Source of the DNA: Serinus canaria
Lineage: Eukaryota > Chordata > Aves > Passeriformes > Fringillidae
DNA: 64,000 bases
Assembly: GCF_022539315.1 (NCBI RefSeq)
Contig: NC_066316.1
Span: 6,711,501-6,775,500, forward strand
Reading direction: 5' to 3'
Under the pieces are notes generated by a model. The model was not told where the DNA came from, did not search any database, and worked only from the letters and a program-made list of their open reading frames with translations. The translations under genes and the position numbers were made by a program. Below, in pieces: positions 24,612-36,035 of this stretch. The stretch's first letter is position 1. Every line of letters begins with the position of its first letter.

Positions 24612-25246
24612 TGTCCTGGTTCAGGGCAAATTTTGGTAGAGAACCCCTAAAGGGGCTCCCCTAGGAAAGCAGATTCGATTGGCACCTCCTGCCAACCAGT
24701 CCGGGAGAAAATACCTCCTTGGAGAAAAGTGGAAAAAAACCTGTTTATTAAACAATAAAACCTAAACCATATTAAACAATAAAACCCTTGCTGCTCCAAA
24801 TGAGATGACAAACTCAGAAAGTCCCCTCCATGGGCTGTAGCTCAGCTCACTCAGTCCCTGATCAGTCCCTCCGGTGCTGGAAATGCCACAGCCCTGACCT
24901 GGCCCGGTGGCCACAGGTGGAGCTGCTGGCACTCTGCTGGTGTTCAGTCCAGAGCAGGGTTAAACAGGTCCAAAGAAAAGGGAAAAAACCCCAGTCCAGG
25001 GAACTTCTTTCCCTCAGCTAGCTAAAACTAACTAAAACAAAGGAGAGCTCTGTCCTGCTGTCTGTCCATCTGCAGACAATGCAGTCCAGGAGCAGGAATG
25101 TGGAATGCAGTGTCTGAAAACAAACTGCAGCTTCTTCTCTCCCCCCTTCACTCTCTGGAACAAGTCTTAGAGGTGCAAAACTTATTATTCAGCAGAAACA
25201 GAACCGACAGTCGGGGATACAAGCATCATATAGTCAACCCAGGACA
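24612..25246 (-). mobile_element. Complete younger solo LTR nested in the older one
   Basis: 635 bp with perfect 8-bp inverted termini: TGTCCTGG at 24612-24619 and CCAGGACA at 25239-25246. Read on the minus strand it starts TGTCCTGGGTTGACTATATG and ends CTGAACCAGGACA, which I recognise as a songbird ERV LTR. A minus-strand AATAAA signal lies at 24744-24749, placing the R/U5 part toward the left end. The 16-mer ATTAAACAATAAAACC occurs twice (24747-24762 and 24771-24786), a small internal duplication. Flanks TGGGA (24607-24611) and TGGGG (25247-25251) make an imperfect 5-bp target duplication. No internal viral sequence or primer-binding site adjoins it, as expected after LTR-LTR recombination. 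Confidence 0.85.
24744..24749 (-). promoter_or_regulatory. Poly(A) signal of the inner LTR
   Basis: Minus-strand AATAAA about 130 bp from the 3' end of the inner LTR, the usual position for the R/U5 polyadenylation signal. It shows that the LTR reads right to left. Confidence 0.6.
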
Positions 25247-25689
25247 TGGGGAAGTCAAAAGCTGTGCACACAAGCAAATCAAAACAAGTAATTCATTCAT
25301 GGCTTCCCGTGGGCAGGCAGGTGTCCAGCCATCCCCAGCAAAGCAGGGCCCCATCACACATAATGGTCACTTGGAAAGCCAAATGTCATGGCTCCCAGTG
25401 TCCCCTCCATCCTCCTCCTTCCCACAGCTTTATGGGCCAAGCATGTTGTCCTGTGGTCGGGAATATCCCTTTGGGCAGCTGGGCTCAGCTGTCCTGGCTG
25501 TGTGCCCTCCCAGCTCCTGGTGCACCCCCAGCCTTCTCCCTGCTGGGGTCAGGAGCACAAAAAGCCTTGGCCCAGCAAAAACTAAAACATCCCTGTGTTA
25601 TCAGCACGGTTTCCAGAACAAATCCAAAGCACAGTCCAGCTACTGAGAAGAAAATTAACTCTATCCCAGCCAAGACCAGCGGAGAAACA

Positions 25690-27121
25690 TTGGCATTTCC
25701 CACCACTCATTCAATATGGAAAAGTATCTCACCAGAAAAATGGTTCCTTGAGTAGAGTAGGTTCACCTAAGCCAATTGCTGCAGTTCTGGTAGCATCAGG
25801 AATATGGTTTTCTTCAAATGAGAGAGATAATGACCTATCCAAAGACTACGGTGTGGGTCGGATTCAGATTTTTGTTTATCTGAGTTGAAACAAGATAAGT
25901 GATGTCTGAGACACCTCTGCTGGAAGTATTTCAGGTGATGGCTTCTGTGTGCTCTTTCTCTGTAGGGTTTCCAGTTGCCCAGTTTGGTCTTTTTATTGTG
26001 ATGTTTTAATAAAATATTAACTGTTTGTCCTTAAATTTTGATTGAATGTAGAACTAAGCTTACAGGAAGCTGATGTTCACATAGTATGCATAATCCACCT
26101 TTGTTTCCTCCTCAGTTTTGCTCTTCTGGGAGAGAAGTGAACATATTGATGAAAATTGAAAATATTATTGATGTGAAAGAAAGGTATTGACAAAAAGGCA
26201 GATCCGGTAACAGGTGTTTGTGATATCAGAAAGGGAGTAGACCAGATCAGATGCAGCCATTGGCAGTCCATTGTGTGACAGGATTGGCTTCAGCCCCACA
26301 GCAGGGACAATTACAGACAACAATATTGGGGTTTTTTTTGAGGAGATCACTCTTTCTGCTACACAAAAGCCAATATTGCAAAACTTGAACACAAGGCTTC
26401 AACAGAGCAGGCTCAATATCAGCAGAGGCAAATATTGGGAATGCCATCCAGCTACATCCCCAGGCATTTTATTGTTGATCCTGCAGCCTATTCCATTGTA
26501 GAAGGATGTGTGGTCCCCCTCTGAGTGCTGTATTGCCTCTCAGCACTAGACTCTGAGCCCAGACTGTGTAAAATATACTGCCAGTCTCTGTCACATGTGG
26601 GTACTTTCCCTTCCTCACTAGTGCAATCACAGGTTGTTGTTGTTATTTTCAGTTTTTCTAAAGGCAAAGAGTTGCTTTATTCTAATTTCTGATGGCAAAG
26701 CTTGATCAGTTGATGCTGTTTCTCATAATAATTGTTAGCCTAGACCCAGGATTAAAACAGTGTGGATTTATCTGTCAAATGTATAATCTAGGTTGTGGTG
26801 AAGTGGTAAAGAGTATTGGCTAGCAGCTTTTCTTTTTTCTTCCTCTCTTTTTTTTTTGAATAAAATTTCTTTATTTGCTAGTTTCCTTTTGTATCTAATA
26901 ATTAGGAGCAACATAGGAAAATGTAATTTTTTTTGGCATAAAATACATAAGAATGGACCTTCCAGCGTTTTATGAAGTCAATTATTATGCAATAGAAAAA
27001 CATTGATACTGCACTATAACTTGAATTAGTCCATTGTTAAAGTGCGTTTGGAAATTAGAGATAATACTGAGAAAAAGTATTCTTCACTTCCTGAAAATGA
27101 AAGTAAAACAATCAGGAAAAT
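25690..27121. other. Non-coding stretch, no gene seen
   Basis: Single-copy AT-rich sequence. All open frames wholly inside it are under 80 codons; a 97-codon frame enters from the LTR. No repeat recognised. Confidence 0.55.
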
Positions 27122-27335
27122 GATAGAATTACAGAATGGTTTGGGTTCAAAGAGACCTCAAAAATCATCTTGTTCCAAGCCCCCTGCTGTGGGCAAGGAC
27201 ACCTTACATTATCCCAGGTTGCTCCAAGCCCTGTCCAGTCTGGCCTTGAGCACTTCCAGGGATGGGGCATCCACAGCTTCTCTGGGCAACCTCTGCCAGG
27301 GCCTCACCACCCTCATATTTAAGCTTCTCTTCTCC
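27122..27335 (-). repeat. CR1 LINE 3' end
   Basis: Reverse complement of the avian CR1 3' region. It runs from AGAATTACAGAATGGTTTGG at the left, through GTTCCAAGCCCCCTGCTGTG and CACTTCCAGGGATGGGGCAT, to GCCTCACCACCCTCAT, then a degraded CTTCTC run. About 214 bp, 5'-truncated, moderately diverged. The 120-codon open frame that covers it is not a gene. Confidence 0.93.
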
Positions 27336-30300
27336 CCCCTGCTCTTATTTATGCACACAGCTACACATAGTGACAAGAGCTGTGTAGTGAGAAGGAGGCA
27401 TTAGTATTTAATGAAGTAGGTTTGCTACTTGTGTGTCCTTGGAGTTCCTGCATTAATATCCTTATACTGATAGATTTATGATTTACAGTCTGCAGCTACA
27501 GGCCAGTGCTCTCTGAAACTCTTTGATCTTAGGTGCTCTTAGAGTAAAACTCATACCCTCATTGCCTTTCCCCTTCCATCCTCCTCATTGCACAGCTTTC
27601 CTTCAAGATCTCAGACAAGGCTTTCTGTGCATGGAAATCCATTGCAGGTGTCCCTCACTGTCCTGAGTGATGGCAGAGCCATATCCTCTGGAAACTCTCA
27701 GGGACTACAATTTCTGCCAGATCACATACAGATTTCATCTGGGTCACGTTATGGGATTGGCCATTTTTTATGCCATACCATAATGCTCGACTTCTGGCCA
27801 AACTGGTTCTAATATGGTAGAACATATTTGTGCCAATGTTAATTATAGGTGAAGTGGTACCCAAAATCCTGAAGTGTGTTAAAGTTGGTTCAACTTCATC
27901 TGTGTATTTTAATCTTCTGCTTTTTAGTTCATAAAGAATTTGTGGGTTTTCTGGACTGACCCCAGCAGCTGAAGAGACCAAATCAGTCATAGCTTATGTT
28001 TTTATTATTGCTGGTGTATTTAAGGTGGCTGTTCAAGGACCACACTGAAGAGGTAGTGCTAGCTGTTAAGATTTGACAGAGTGGAACACCAGCTTAACAT
28101 TTGTCATGTTTTTTAGACGCTAGTTTTGAAGAAATATTTTGAAGGAGAGACATGAGAAAGCTTTGTGCTACATTTGTAGTACTACCAACCAAATAATCTC
28201 AAATATATTCCACGTACAGCTAAACCCACGGCTTTTCTGAGGAGAGCTTACTGTCACAAACATCTGTAAAATAAAATAATGTCTTCTTAAGAAGAAAAGC
28301 TAAAACCTTTAGCAGTGCTCTTTGTCCTGTGGCCCCAGGTCGCTGGAGCGAGCTGGAGCCAGAGCTGCTGTCACGGTGCTCCATGTGCCAGGGAAGGCAA
28401 GGGCTGACTTTGCTTGCAGTCTGTGGACTGAGAAAGGTCAGGGTCCACTGCTCAATAACATGTAATGTTCAAGCTATTTCCCTGGTTTATTATTAGAACA
28501 GCTCAAGACTTGGCTGAAAAGTCACATGTATTGGCCTCCCTGCCTTCTGTTTGCTTCTACTTGTGCTTAGAATTGCTGTTTTCTGCCCAGCTCTGCCCAT
28601 CTGTCCTGGGCTGTGTGTGCCCCCTTCACTGAGCTAAGGATGAAAGTCTGGACTGTCTTGTCTGGGCACTCTAGAGAGAGTCTCCTACTTTTTTTCTGGC
28701 ACCACCTAAACCACGAAGGCTTGTGCTGCAGTGGCAGCCTCCCTCCTTGCTGGATATTTTTGAGAAAATAAGCAGCATTGTTTATTCAGAAAAGATCCAT
28801 GGGGTGGAGAAATCGATAGCCTTTGGAAGTTATGGATTAGAAATCAATTAGCAAATGAGAAATGAGCAAATGAGCTGTTCTCTCAATGGAAGATGTTAAC
28901 AGCAGTATTAGGGAGAGTGGTGTCAGGACCAGTTTTGCTCCATATATTTAACAGTGTTTCCAGCAGTGCAGTATAGAGGATTGTAATTTACTGATGGCTC
29001 AGAATGACTGACATTGTATATAAACTTCAAAGACTTTAGATAAAAATTGCAGAATCCACAATGAAATCACGTAAATGACTAACCCGTGCATGGACTCTTA
29101 ATTAGTTGTAACTCCTTGGGGAGAAATTATCTGAAAGTGATTTTGGATGACTTCTTGAAACCAGTTCTGTCTGGAAAGGTAAAAATCAAATGCTCAACTC
29201 TTAAGATGTTGCTGGGGACGGTATGTTTCTTGGGGGACTCTCTAATGAGAGGGATGGAACAGTGAGTTAACAAAAAAATATATAGCAGAAGTAGAGTTTT
29301 GTCAAATACTTTAAATATTATTAAAGTTGTTGTATTCAATATGTTTATGAAAGGTGAGCATAGAACATATCTTCTTTTGTCATAAAGATAAGGCAATATA
29401 ATGGTTTATGTTTTGGATTCAGAGAGCTGTTCATCGTGCAGCAATGAAGTATTTCCTAAAGCCTCCTACAGCAGCACATTGGGAAGAAACAAAGCAGACC
29501 AGAAGGACAGAGTGGCTTCACAAGGGAAGTGAGAACGCTGCCTGGTGGCTGCAGTAAATCCAGCAAGGATTTATAAGGAGGGTCTGTAGTCCTTTTTAGG
29601 ATTAGCACTGGCTAGTGTGATGCACACTTCTCGTTCGTGCCACAAAGCACAAGCACATCATGCAATAAAGTCCCCCAGTAGCTTTGCATCTTTACATGCA
29701 AAGACATCCTTTGCTCAAAAGGACATCTGCAGAAGCAAATGGGATGGAAGACTTGCTCCCCAAAACCCTGTCTTGGTCAGGGCAGAGGAGGCTTGCAGTC
29801 ATTTGCTATTTTGGCAATTGCTGTTCTGATGAAATTCTTTGTTTTCACAGAGATTTTAGCTTACAACAACCCCCAAAACTGCTCCTCTTGCCTGTTAGTT
29901 CATCATTTTCTTGAGAGTTATGTAGAAAGTTTGCTGAGAGGCATATGAAGGGCCACGCTGGGCCAGCCCAAATGCAAAGTGTCCTAGTGCCCTGCTTTGG
30001 CTTTGGCCAAAAGCTGATGCTCCGTGGGGAGTGAAGGGATGGGGTAAGCATTTAATGGCAGTTGTCAGAGCACTTCCCTAGCCCTGACTTTTCATCATTT
30101 AGGGACTTTTTGATCCGCAGTTTTTATCTCCATGCTTTAAATTGCTCATTGGCTTTTTTCTTAGGTGAATTCATATTATTGATTTTCAACTCCCCTCAAC
30201 TTTTCTCATTTCTGTGGCATCCATTGTTTTATGTGAAGAAGAATCTCCCTTTATTAATTTTTAATTTGCAACACATTGGTTTCATCTGATATCCCCTATT

Positions 30301-33300
30301 TCTTTTTGTTCACCTGGAGGTTTGAGCTGAAGGAACCTCAGTTGCTGTAACTACAAGGTGGCTGTAACTACATTACTGTTGTAGCATGGTGTCACTGTGT
30401 GCAGTGTTACAATAACAGCTTTGTTGTGTTGGCTCTTCTGATGTGTAAAGGGGACAATGCTTTAGATGAGGAGATTTTGTTTGTAGTTAATTTTCATTTT
30501 CACTTCAGCTGTTGGTTTTTTTAATATAGAATTAGTCTTGATAATCTGTTGAGTTTAATGCAGTGTTACTTAGTGCTACATTGCAAATGTTTTAGCATTG
30601 TAATTCAGCTCTACAGTGTGATTATTATTTAGATAGATTTCTGTTTTCACAACTAGGTAATTCTTGGCTATATTAATAATTTTTGAATATTACTTGATTC
30701 TTGAACTGATGTTTAATAATGTCAACTTTTAGGGAAATAAACCCTGTGTCTCCATCTGCTGGATAGACAAAGGGACCTACACATTTTGCCCATATGTAAT
30801 CTCCTCTTTGCTTGCTAATGTGGGAAGAATTTAGAAAACATGAGTGGGAGGTCTGTCAGATGTGGGCAGTGGATAAATGAGTCCCAGTGAGGAGGGTTTG
30901 AGGGGAGGAAGGACAGAAAGGGATGGAGAGATTGGTACACTTTCCAAGGTACAGTGTGCAAAAGGTCAGAGAAAATGTGGCAATGCCTGTAGGAACAACA
31001 ATCAAATCCCTTAACTAGTTGAAGAAACATTTAAAGGACTGTGGAAACAGATGGTGCCTGAGTTAAAACTGTACAGGAGCAACTTACCTTCTGCAGTAAT
31101 TTCAGCAAGACAGTTATTTCTGTGGTTGTTACTCTCTCATTCAATCACAACATGCAATTACTATAGCAAACCTTCTGTCATATTGCACACGTTTTCACAC
31201 TTGTCAGAGGAAAAGTCATAAGATTAAACAATATGGTTTGAAGTACTGTTTAGTTATGAATTTCATAACTGTATTTTAATGCAAGACAGAAGCTTTCTGT
31301 TGGAATAGACCTTAAAAGTAGAACCACCAGGGGAACAGACTGTGGAGGAATAACAAGGAGTGTTGGCCATACAAATCCCAAGAGCACAAATGGAAATTTA
31401 TGCACGTTAATGCCTTCAAATCAGTCTGAAAATAAGCAATTAGAGCCCCGTTGTGGAGTCACTTCATGTGAAGAACACTCCCTGAAATCAATGGGTGCTT
31501 GGAGAAAAGACAGCAAAAAGAGCTGGGGCTTTAGTACTCTACCAACATTTCCCCCTTTGCTTTTATACACCCTTTACCATGGCACCTGGTATGGAGCCTT
31601 TCAGTTAATTCTTAACTCTCTTCAAGGAATTTGAAAACAAGAAACTCTAAAGCCATCTAACCATGCTAAACCCTTTCTATCCTCAGGTAAAAGTTCTTAA
31701 TTGCCTTTATTTTCCTCCCTGCTTTGGGATTCTTTTGGTGTTGGCTGTTTTTTTGTTATATAGATATAGATATATAAAATCTGCTTTTGTCTCTCATGCT
31801 AAATAGTTTCCATGAATGATAAATATTAGTAATGCAAGTGGTTATTCATTATTATGTTTCTTGAATAATAATGGGTCTCTGGTTTAGACCTTTTCATGTC
31901 TGTCTTTCCTTAAAAAAAAAGAAAAAAGGAAAGCAACAGCACAGAGATTTCAATATGCCTTTTTTTTCCTTCTTTTTAATGAAAAAGGCATCTGGGGGTA
32001 GCTGAACCAGAAAATAAGGGGAAATCAAAGTGATAGCTATATTTTTGTGTTTCATTTTGATTGCACTGTGCAGTTTTCTTCATTTGGGAAATATGTGTTT
32101 AAAAAGAGAGAAAAATCTTTGTGCCTATTATTCACTTCTGCTGTTTTTGCCATTTTAAAAATACACATACCAGTTATTTCCATACAGAATGTTTGAAAGC
32201 AGGAAGAATTTGACAAGTCATTATGTTGCTTGAATTCAATAAAAAAACCTGTCTAGATCATTTTATTAAACAGGAGGACATAGAAAATTAAAGTCACAGT
32301 TCCATTTTAAAGTGTTAACCTTATATTTTTTGCAACAACACCCCTTGAGAGGCAGAGTATATGTCTGTAAGAGAATGAAAGCTGAAGGAATTAAGAGAAA
32401 ATAGACATATTTTTCAGATTTTGGGGTTTTTTCCTTTCTGCTTTTCCCATATGTGTGACGGCCTTTTTTGCACTGACATTGAAGTTTTATTGCGACAAAT
32501 CTCGACACGTTTACTGATGCCAAGGAAAGCGTTATGCAGATTCATTCAGCTTGGTAAGAAACACTGTTGGGGTTACTCAGAATGAGGAAATGTGCCAGAA
32601 CCTGCAAACCTGGATTGGCCTCTCTTCAGGACTCCTCATTTTCTGAGTGCCCTGTTGAAGGCATTGCCACTGATTTTTCCAGAACCTTCTTTCAGGCAGC
32701 GAGCGTGTTCTTTTTCGTTTTCTGAACCAAACCCAGTGTGCCAGAAATGAGGCATCCAGAGCTGCTGACCTGGTTTTGGTAATACTGGTGCAGTTTAACT
32801 TGTTTATTTGTGTCATTCAACAGCAGTTTGAAAGAGAAAAGCCAGTGGTGATAGGATTTGGATTGCAGTTGGAGCTGAGGGTTTCTTGCTGCCTGCAATG
32901 GCTCTGAATCAAGGCACAGATGGTGGCGAGATTCCTGTAGCTGCTTCTTTCCTTGCACAGGCATTCCAGCAATGCTGGGAGCAAGGCAAAGCCTCAGGAA
33001 AAACTGTAAAGTGGATCTGAGAGCAGATGTGCCCCAGCTGCAGGGGAAGTGGTAGTGGAAGCAGTGAATTTGGAGCAGGGCGGATGGCGGGGAGGAGTGT
33101 GCAGAAGGATGGAAAGGGAAAAATGAGAGTGTGGGGGTGACAGCAGGTAATAAATAGGGAGGTAAAAACAGTGCACTGAGGGGACTCTCAATGGCCATAG
33201 GGCCAAACACTGTAGGGGCTGTGCCTGGGGACAGGAGAATGTAGGCTAAAAATATGAATAACCTCCTTGGTCTTAAAAAAAGAGTCTCAAGTTGTCTTTA

Positions 33301-33986
33301 CTGTGATTTATGTCACCAGATCTCCTCCACAGAATTGCAGTCGCATAATCCACAACTGCTGTTATTTATTCTGGGTAAAGAAGGCAGTTTTGACTGTGAT
33401 CTCCCTTGACACTTTCCAAGGTCTGTGCCTGTCTCATACCTTTCATCATCGTGTACTTCTTCAAGGCATCTCTCTTACCTCTCTCAAAAAGAAACATGCA
33501 TTGCAGTGGCTCACCCTGGACCAGAGTGACACAGACCTTACAGGTTAGGGGAGATCAATTGCGTAGCCCTGCTCCTCTTCACCTGGGAGGATCTTTGATG
33601 TGTTGACAAGGTTGGAATCCAAATATGGCATTAACCCACTGTATTGCAGTGGTTGGGGTGGCAGGAATGATATAAAATAGCATCTCACTCAACAAGGTGT
33701 TCTCCCTTTTTCATTTTACAGTCTGTGTCAATGGCAGTTGAAACAATTACACCTGCATTAAAATTACATATTGCTTTATATAAATGGAAGCTATAAATAT
33801 CGCAAATAGTAAAATACTAAAATTGCACTGAGGTTCAGAAGCTGGTATGTCTAAAACCTTCAAAATAAAGGACATTTAGGGGAAAACCTCAATATCCATC
33901 TCCCCTTAATTTATCTCATTATTCTTGTTTGTCAGAGTATGATCTCACTACTCTGTTAATATAATTTAATAACTTTTTCTTGCAAG
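27336..33986. other. Non-coding stretch, no gene seen
   Basis: Long single-copy stretch with no repeat family recognised. Minor items: GCTGTAACTACA twice at about 30344-30370, a short TATAGATATAGATATATA run near 31759, and A/T tracts near 31910-31980. The largest open frame (172 codons, minus, 32692-33210) is low-complexity Ser/Pro/Leu in type and unrecognisable. Confidence 0.55.
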
Positions 33987-34061
33987 GTTGGCTCAGATCT
34001 GAATCAAGCCCCAGCAGAGGTGCAGCAGTATTTCCTTGAGTGTGTTGGTTTAGATGAATCA
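33987..34061 (+). other. Candidate internal coding exon, unidentified
   Basis: A very good acceptor (branch-like TTAATAAC, tract CTTTTTCTTGCAAG) ends at 33986. A 75-base segment follows that is open in phase 0 for exactly 25 codons and ends at TCA before a donor GTAAGA (34062). The peptide begins VGSDLNQAPAEVQQYFLECV. If unspliced, the same frame stays open to TGA at about 34131, adding a further DESVRTGYPRLQDEVIVTVI-like run. An alternative donor is GTAAAT at 34114. The composition looks more like a real protein than most frames here, but I cannot name a family and no partner exon was found. It could be an exon of a gene spanning the window, a relic, or chance. Confidence 0.25.
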
Positions 34062-34114
34062 GTAAGAACAGGCTATCCTCGTCTTCAGGATGAAGTAATT
34101 GTTACTGTCATCAG

Positions 34115-35682
34115 TAAATACTTTTGTTGCTGAGTATTTCTTTTCTAAAGCTTTTATATCAATATATAGTCGTGTGGTTTCTTATTCCTTTTCCTTTTCA
34201 TTCGAAAATATTATAAATGTGAAGCTACTATTGATCTGTAGATGTGGCACAGATTATTTTGAATGAGGGACCTAGACACTAAAACTGAGCTCACTAAGAA
34301 GTTGCTAGCAAGTAATGATGTGGATGCTGGAAATGCTGATGCTGCATTAGGTGTGTTCTCTCCTACCAGCCCCTGTGGGCTCGGGCCAGGCTTGCAGTGC
34401 CTGTGTCTTGAGCACCATGTATGGCTCAGCACTGGCATTTCCTGGGATGGACATCTCCCTGGCCTACCTGGAGCCTGCACCAAGTCCAGCACATCTGATT
34501 CTCACAGCTGTGCTCCTGGATGTGAAACCAGTGCACAAAACTGAGGGTTCTGTGTAATTCTGAAGTGACTCTTTGGAGAAACAGAGGGGATTTGCTGGCC
34601 TTGGAAGTCCCTGCTTGTCTCGTGAAGCTGGAGAAATCTGGCTCAACGTTTTTCATTAAAAGTAATTGTAAATTGAATCAATGGAATAATATTCCTGTGG
34701 TGAGGACTCAGAAGAGAGTTCCAGAATCATTCTGGTGAGTGCATATGATTTCCTGTTCTGAGGGAAGAGTCTGTTTCACCTCAATTTAGCTTGGGTATCT
34801 AGCTTTGCTCTGTAGTCAACAGTTCCCCATGAGAGCCATTCATTTGCTAAAACAGGTCAAATTACCCTCTTTATTAACTGCAGAGAAAACCTCAGGCCAG
34901 AAGTCCAGCCTAGAAATGGGCAAGCAGAGATGAAACTGGATCCCAGCTTTCCTCTTAGCAATACACAGATAAGAGGAGGTCTGTGGATGCTACAGGAACT
35001 TGTGAGTAGAAGCATGTCAGTGGGGAAGGCATGCCCAAAGCCTGCTGGGCAGGTGCCCTGTCAGGCTGGAGGAATGGAATCCCTTCATACAACATGTGTT
35101 TTTATATGAATCAACTGTAATATTAGTCTTTGGAAAATAGTCCATAACCTTCATTAAAAAAAAAAAAAATAAAAGGTGATAAGGGCTGTATCTTGTGCAT
35201 TGTTCTTGTGAAGGTATTTGCATTTTCAAGCTCTTCTTCTCAAAGTGATTAGACACTGAGAGTTCAGGGACTCTAGAGGCAAAGCTAGAAACTGCTCTGT
35301 AGCACCAAGAGGCTGATGTAATATGGGGCACCTAGCTGAATGTTCCTTTCTGTTCTTGAAAAAGGAAGAATGATTTTTAATTTCTTGCTCTTCAGCATGA
35401 AGGAAACTCATAACTCTTCTCTGCTGGGGCTGAAAGCGCATCACAGATGTGGTTCAAAATCAGTTTGTCATTCATTTCAAGCCTGCTTTGGCACAGGATG
35501 GTATAGAAAGAAAAAAATAAATAATTCTGTTCTAAATTTGCATTTGATATTTTATTCTTTCCTTATCATCTGCATTTTTGCTGCTTTAATTGGTATTTCA
35601 ACTGCAATGGCTCCTAAACATCCTAGGCAAATGCTGTCTTACAAGCCCAATTATTTCTGTCTTATTTTTTTTACTGTGGACT
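34115..35682. other. Non-coding stretch, no gene seen
   Basis: Contains a strong donor-like CTG then GTGAGT at about 34733-34734 without a clear matching exon, and an A13-type tract near 35156-35169. Open frames are 104 codons or less within the block, apart from a 114-codon frame that runs to the CR1 edge. Confidence 0.5.
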
Positions 35683-36035
35683 AAAAACTGGCTGAGTTGC
35701 TGGGATTTGCAGGGTGGTGGTCTGTGGCACAAGGTCCAGCTGGAGGCAGGCACCAATCCTGTGCCCCAGGGGCTGACTGTGGGGCCAGTGCAATTAAAGA
35801 TCTTCATTAGTGACTCAGATGATGGGGAACAAAGCACCCTGGGGAGGGTTCAGACAGCAGAGGGCTGGGAGGGCCCGTGTTTAAAGACAAGAATTGACTG
35901 ACTTTCTCTCTGGTTGGTCAAACAGCAGAAGGTGTTGCCCAAAAACCCTGCAGGGTCTCCATCTCTGGAGCTGTTCCTGGGTGACAGCTTTAGGTGGCCC
36001 TGCTTTGAGCAGTCGGGTTTCATGTCTCAGTGATT
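35683..36035 (+). repeat. Decayed CR1 LINE: reverse-transcriptase piece plus 3' UTR piece
   Basis: Two collinear CR1 parts. In 35683-35885 one plus-strand frame still shows the CR1 reverse-transcriptase signature region: AAAAACTGGCTG at the start, then residues VPQG, GPVQLKIFISD and DDG, where intact elements read VPQG...GPVLF-IFINDLD. The downstream catalytic FADD box is not present. 35925-36035 then matches CR1 3' UTR (GTCTCCATCTCTGGAG, TTAGGTGGCCCTGCTTTGAG). The roughly 1 kb normally lying between is missing, so there was an internal deletion, or two fragments lie side by side. The terminal ATTCTATGA-type repeat is absent. Confidence 0.8.

Larger units (their letters stand above)
24486..25689 (-). 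mobile_element. Older solo LTR split by a younger LTR
   Basis: The outer element is in two pieces. 25247-25689 on the minus strand reads inward from TGTTTCTCC through CTGGGATAGAGTTAATTTTC, the opening of an abundant avian endogenous-retrovirus LTR. 24486-24611 is its 3' end, with a poly(A)-signal-like ATTAAA (minus strand; plus-strand 24602-24607), an ACTCAACCCAGGAGTTTTTT block, and a terminal CTATGACA. Without the insert it is about 564 bp with TG and CA ends. The flanks GGCATATT (left) and GGCATTTC (right) share GGCAT, but not directly at the termini, so the target duplication is unclear. No primer-binding site or viral gene flanks it, so it is a solo LTR. The overlapping 182-, 169- and 97-codon open frames at 25098-25888 lie largely or partly in this repeat and have no coding support. 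Confidence 0.8.

Noticed and set aside
25098..25755. Overlapping plus-strand frames of 182 and 169 codons
   Set aside because: They lie across the two nested LTRs, antisense to them; the openness is a property of the repeats, not evidence of a gene.
27042..27404. 120-codon plus-strand frame
   Set aside because: Its middle part is the reverse complement of a CR1 3' end, a common source of spurious open frames in birds.
32692..33210. 172-codon minus-strand frame
   Set aside because: Ser/Pro/Leu-rich translation of a purine-rich plus strand; no domain, no splice context.
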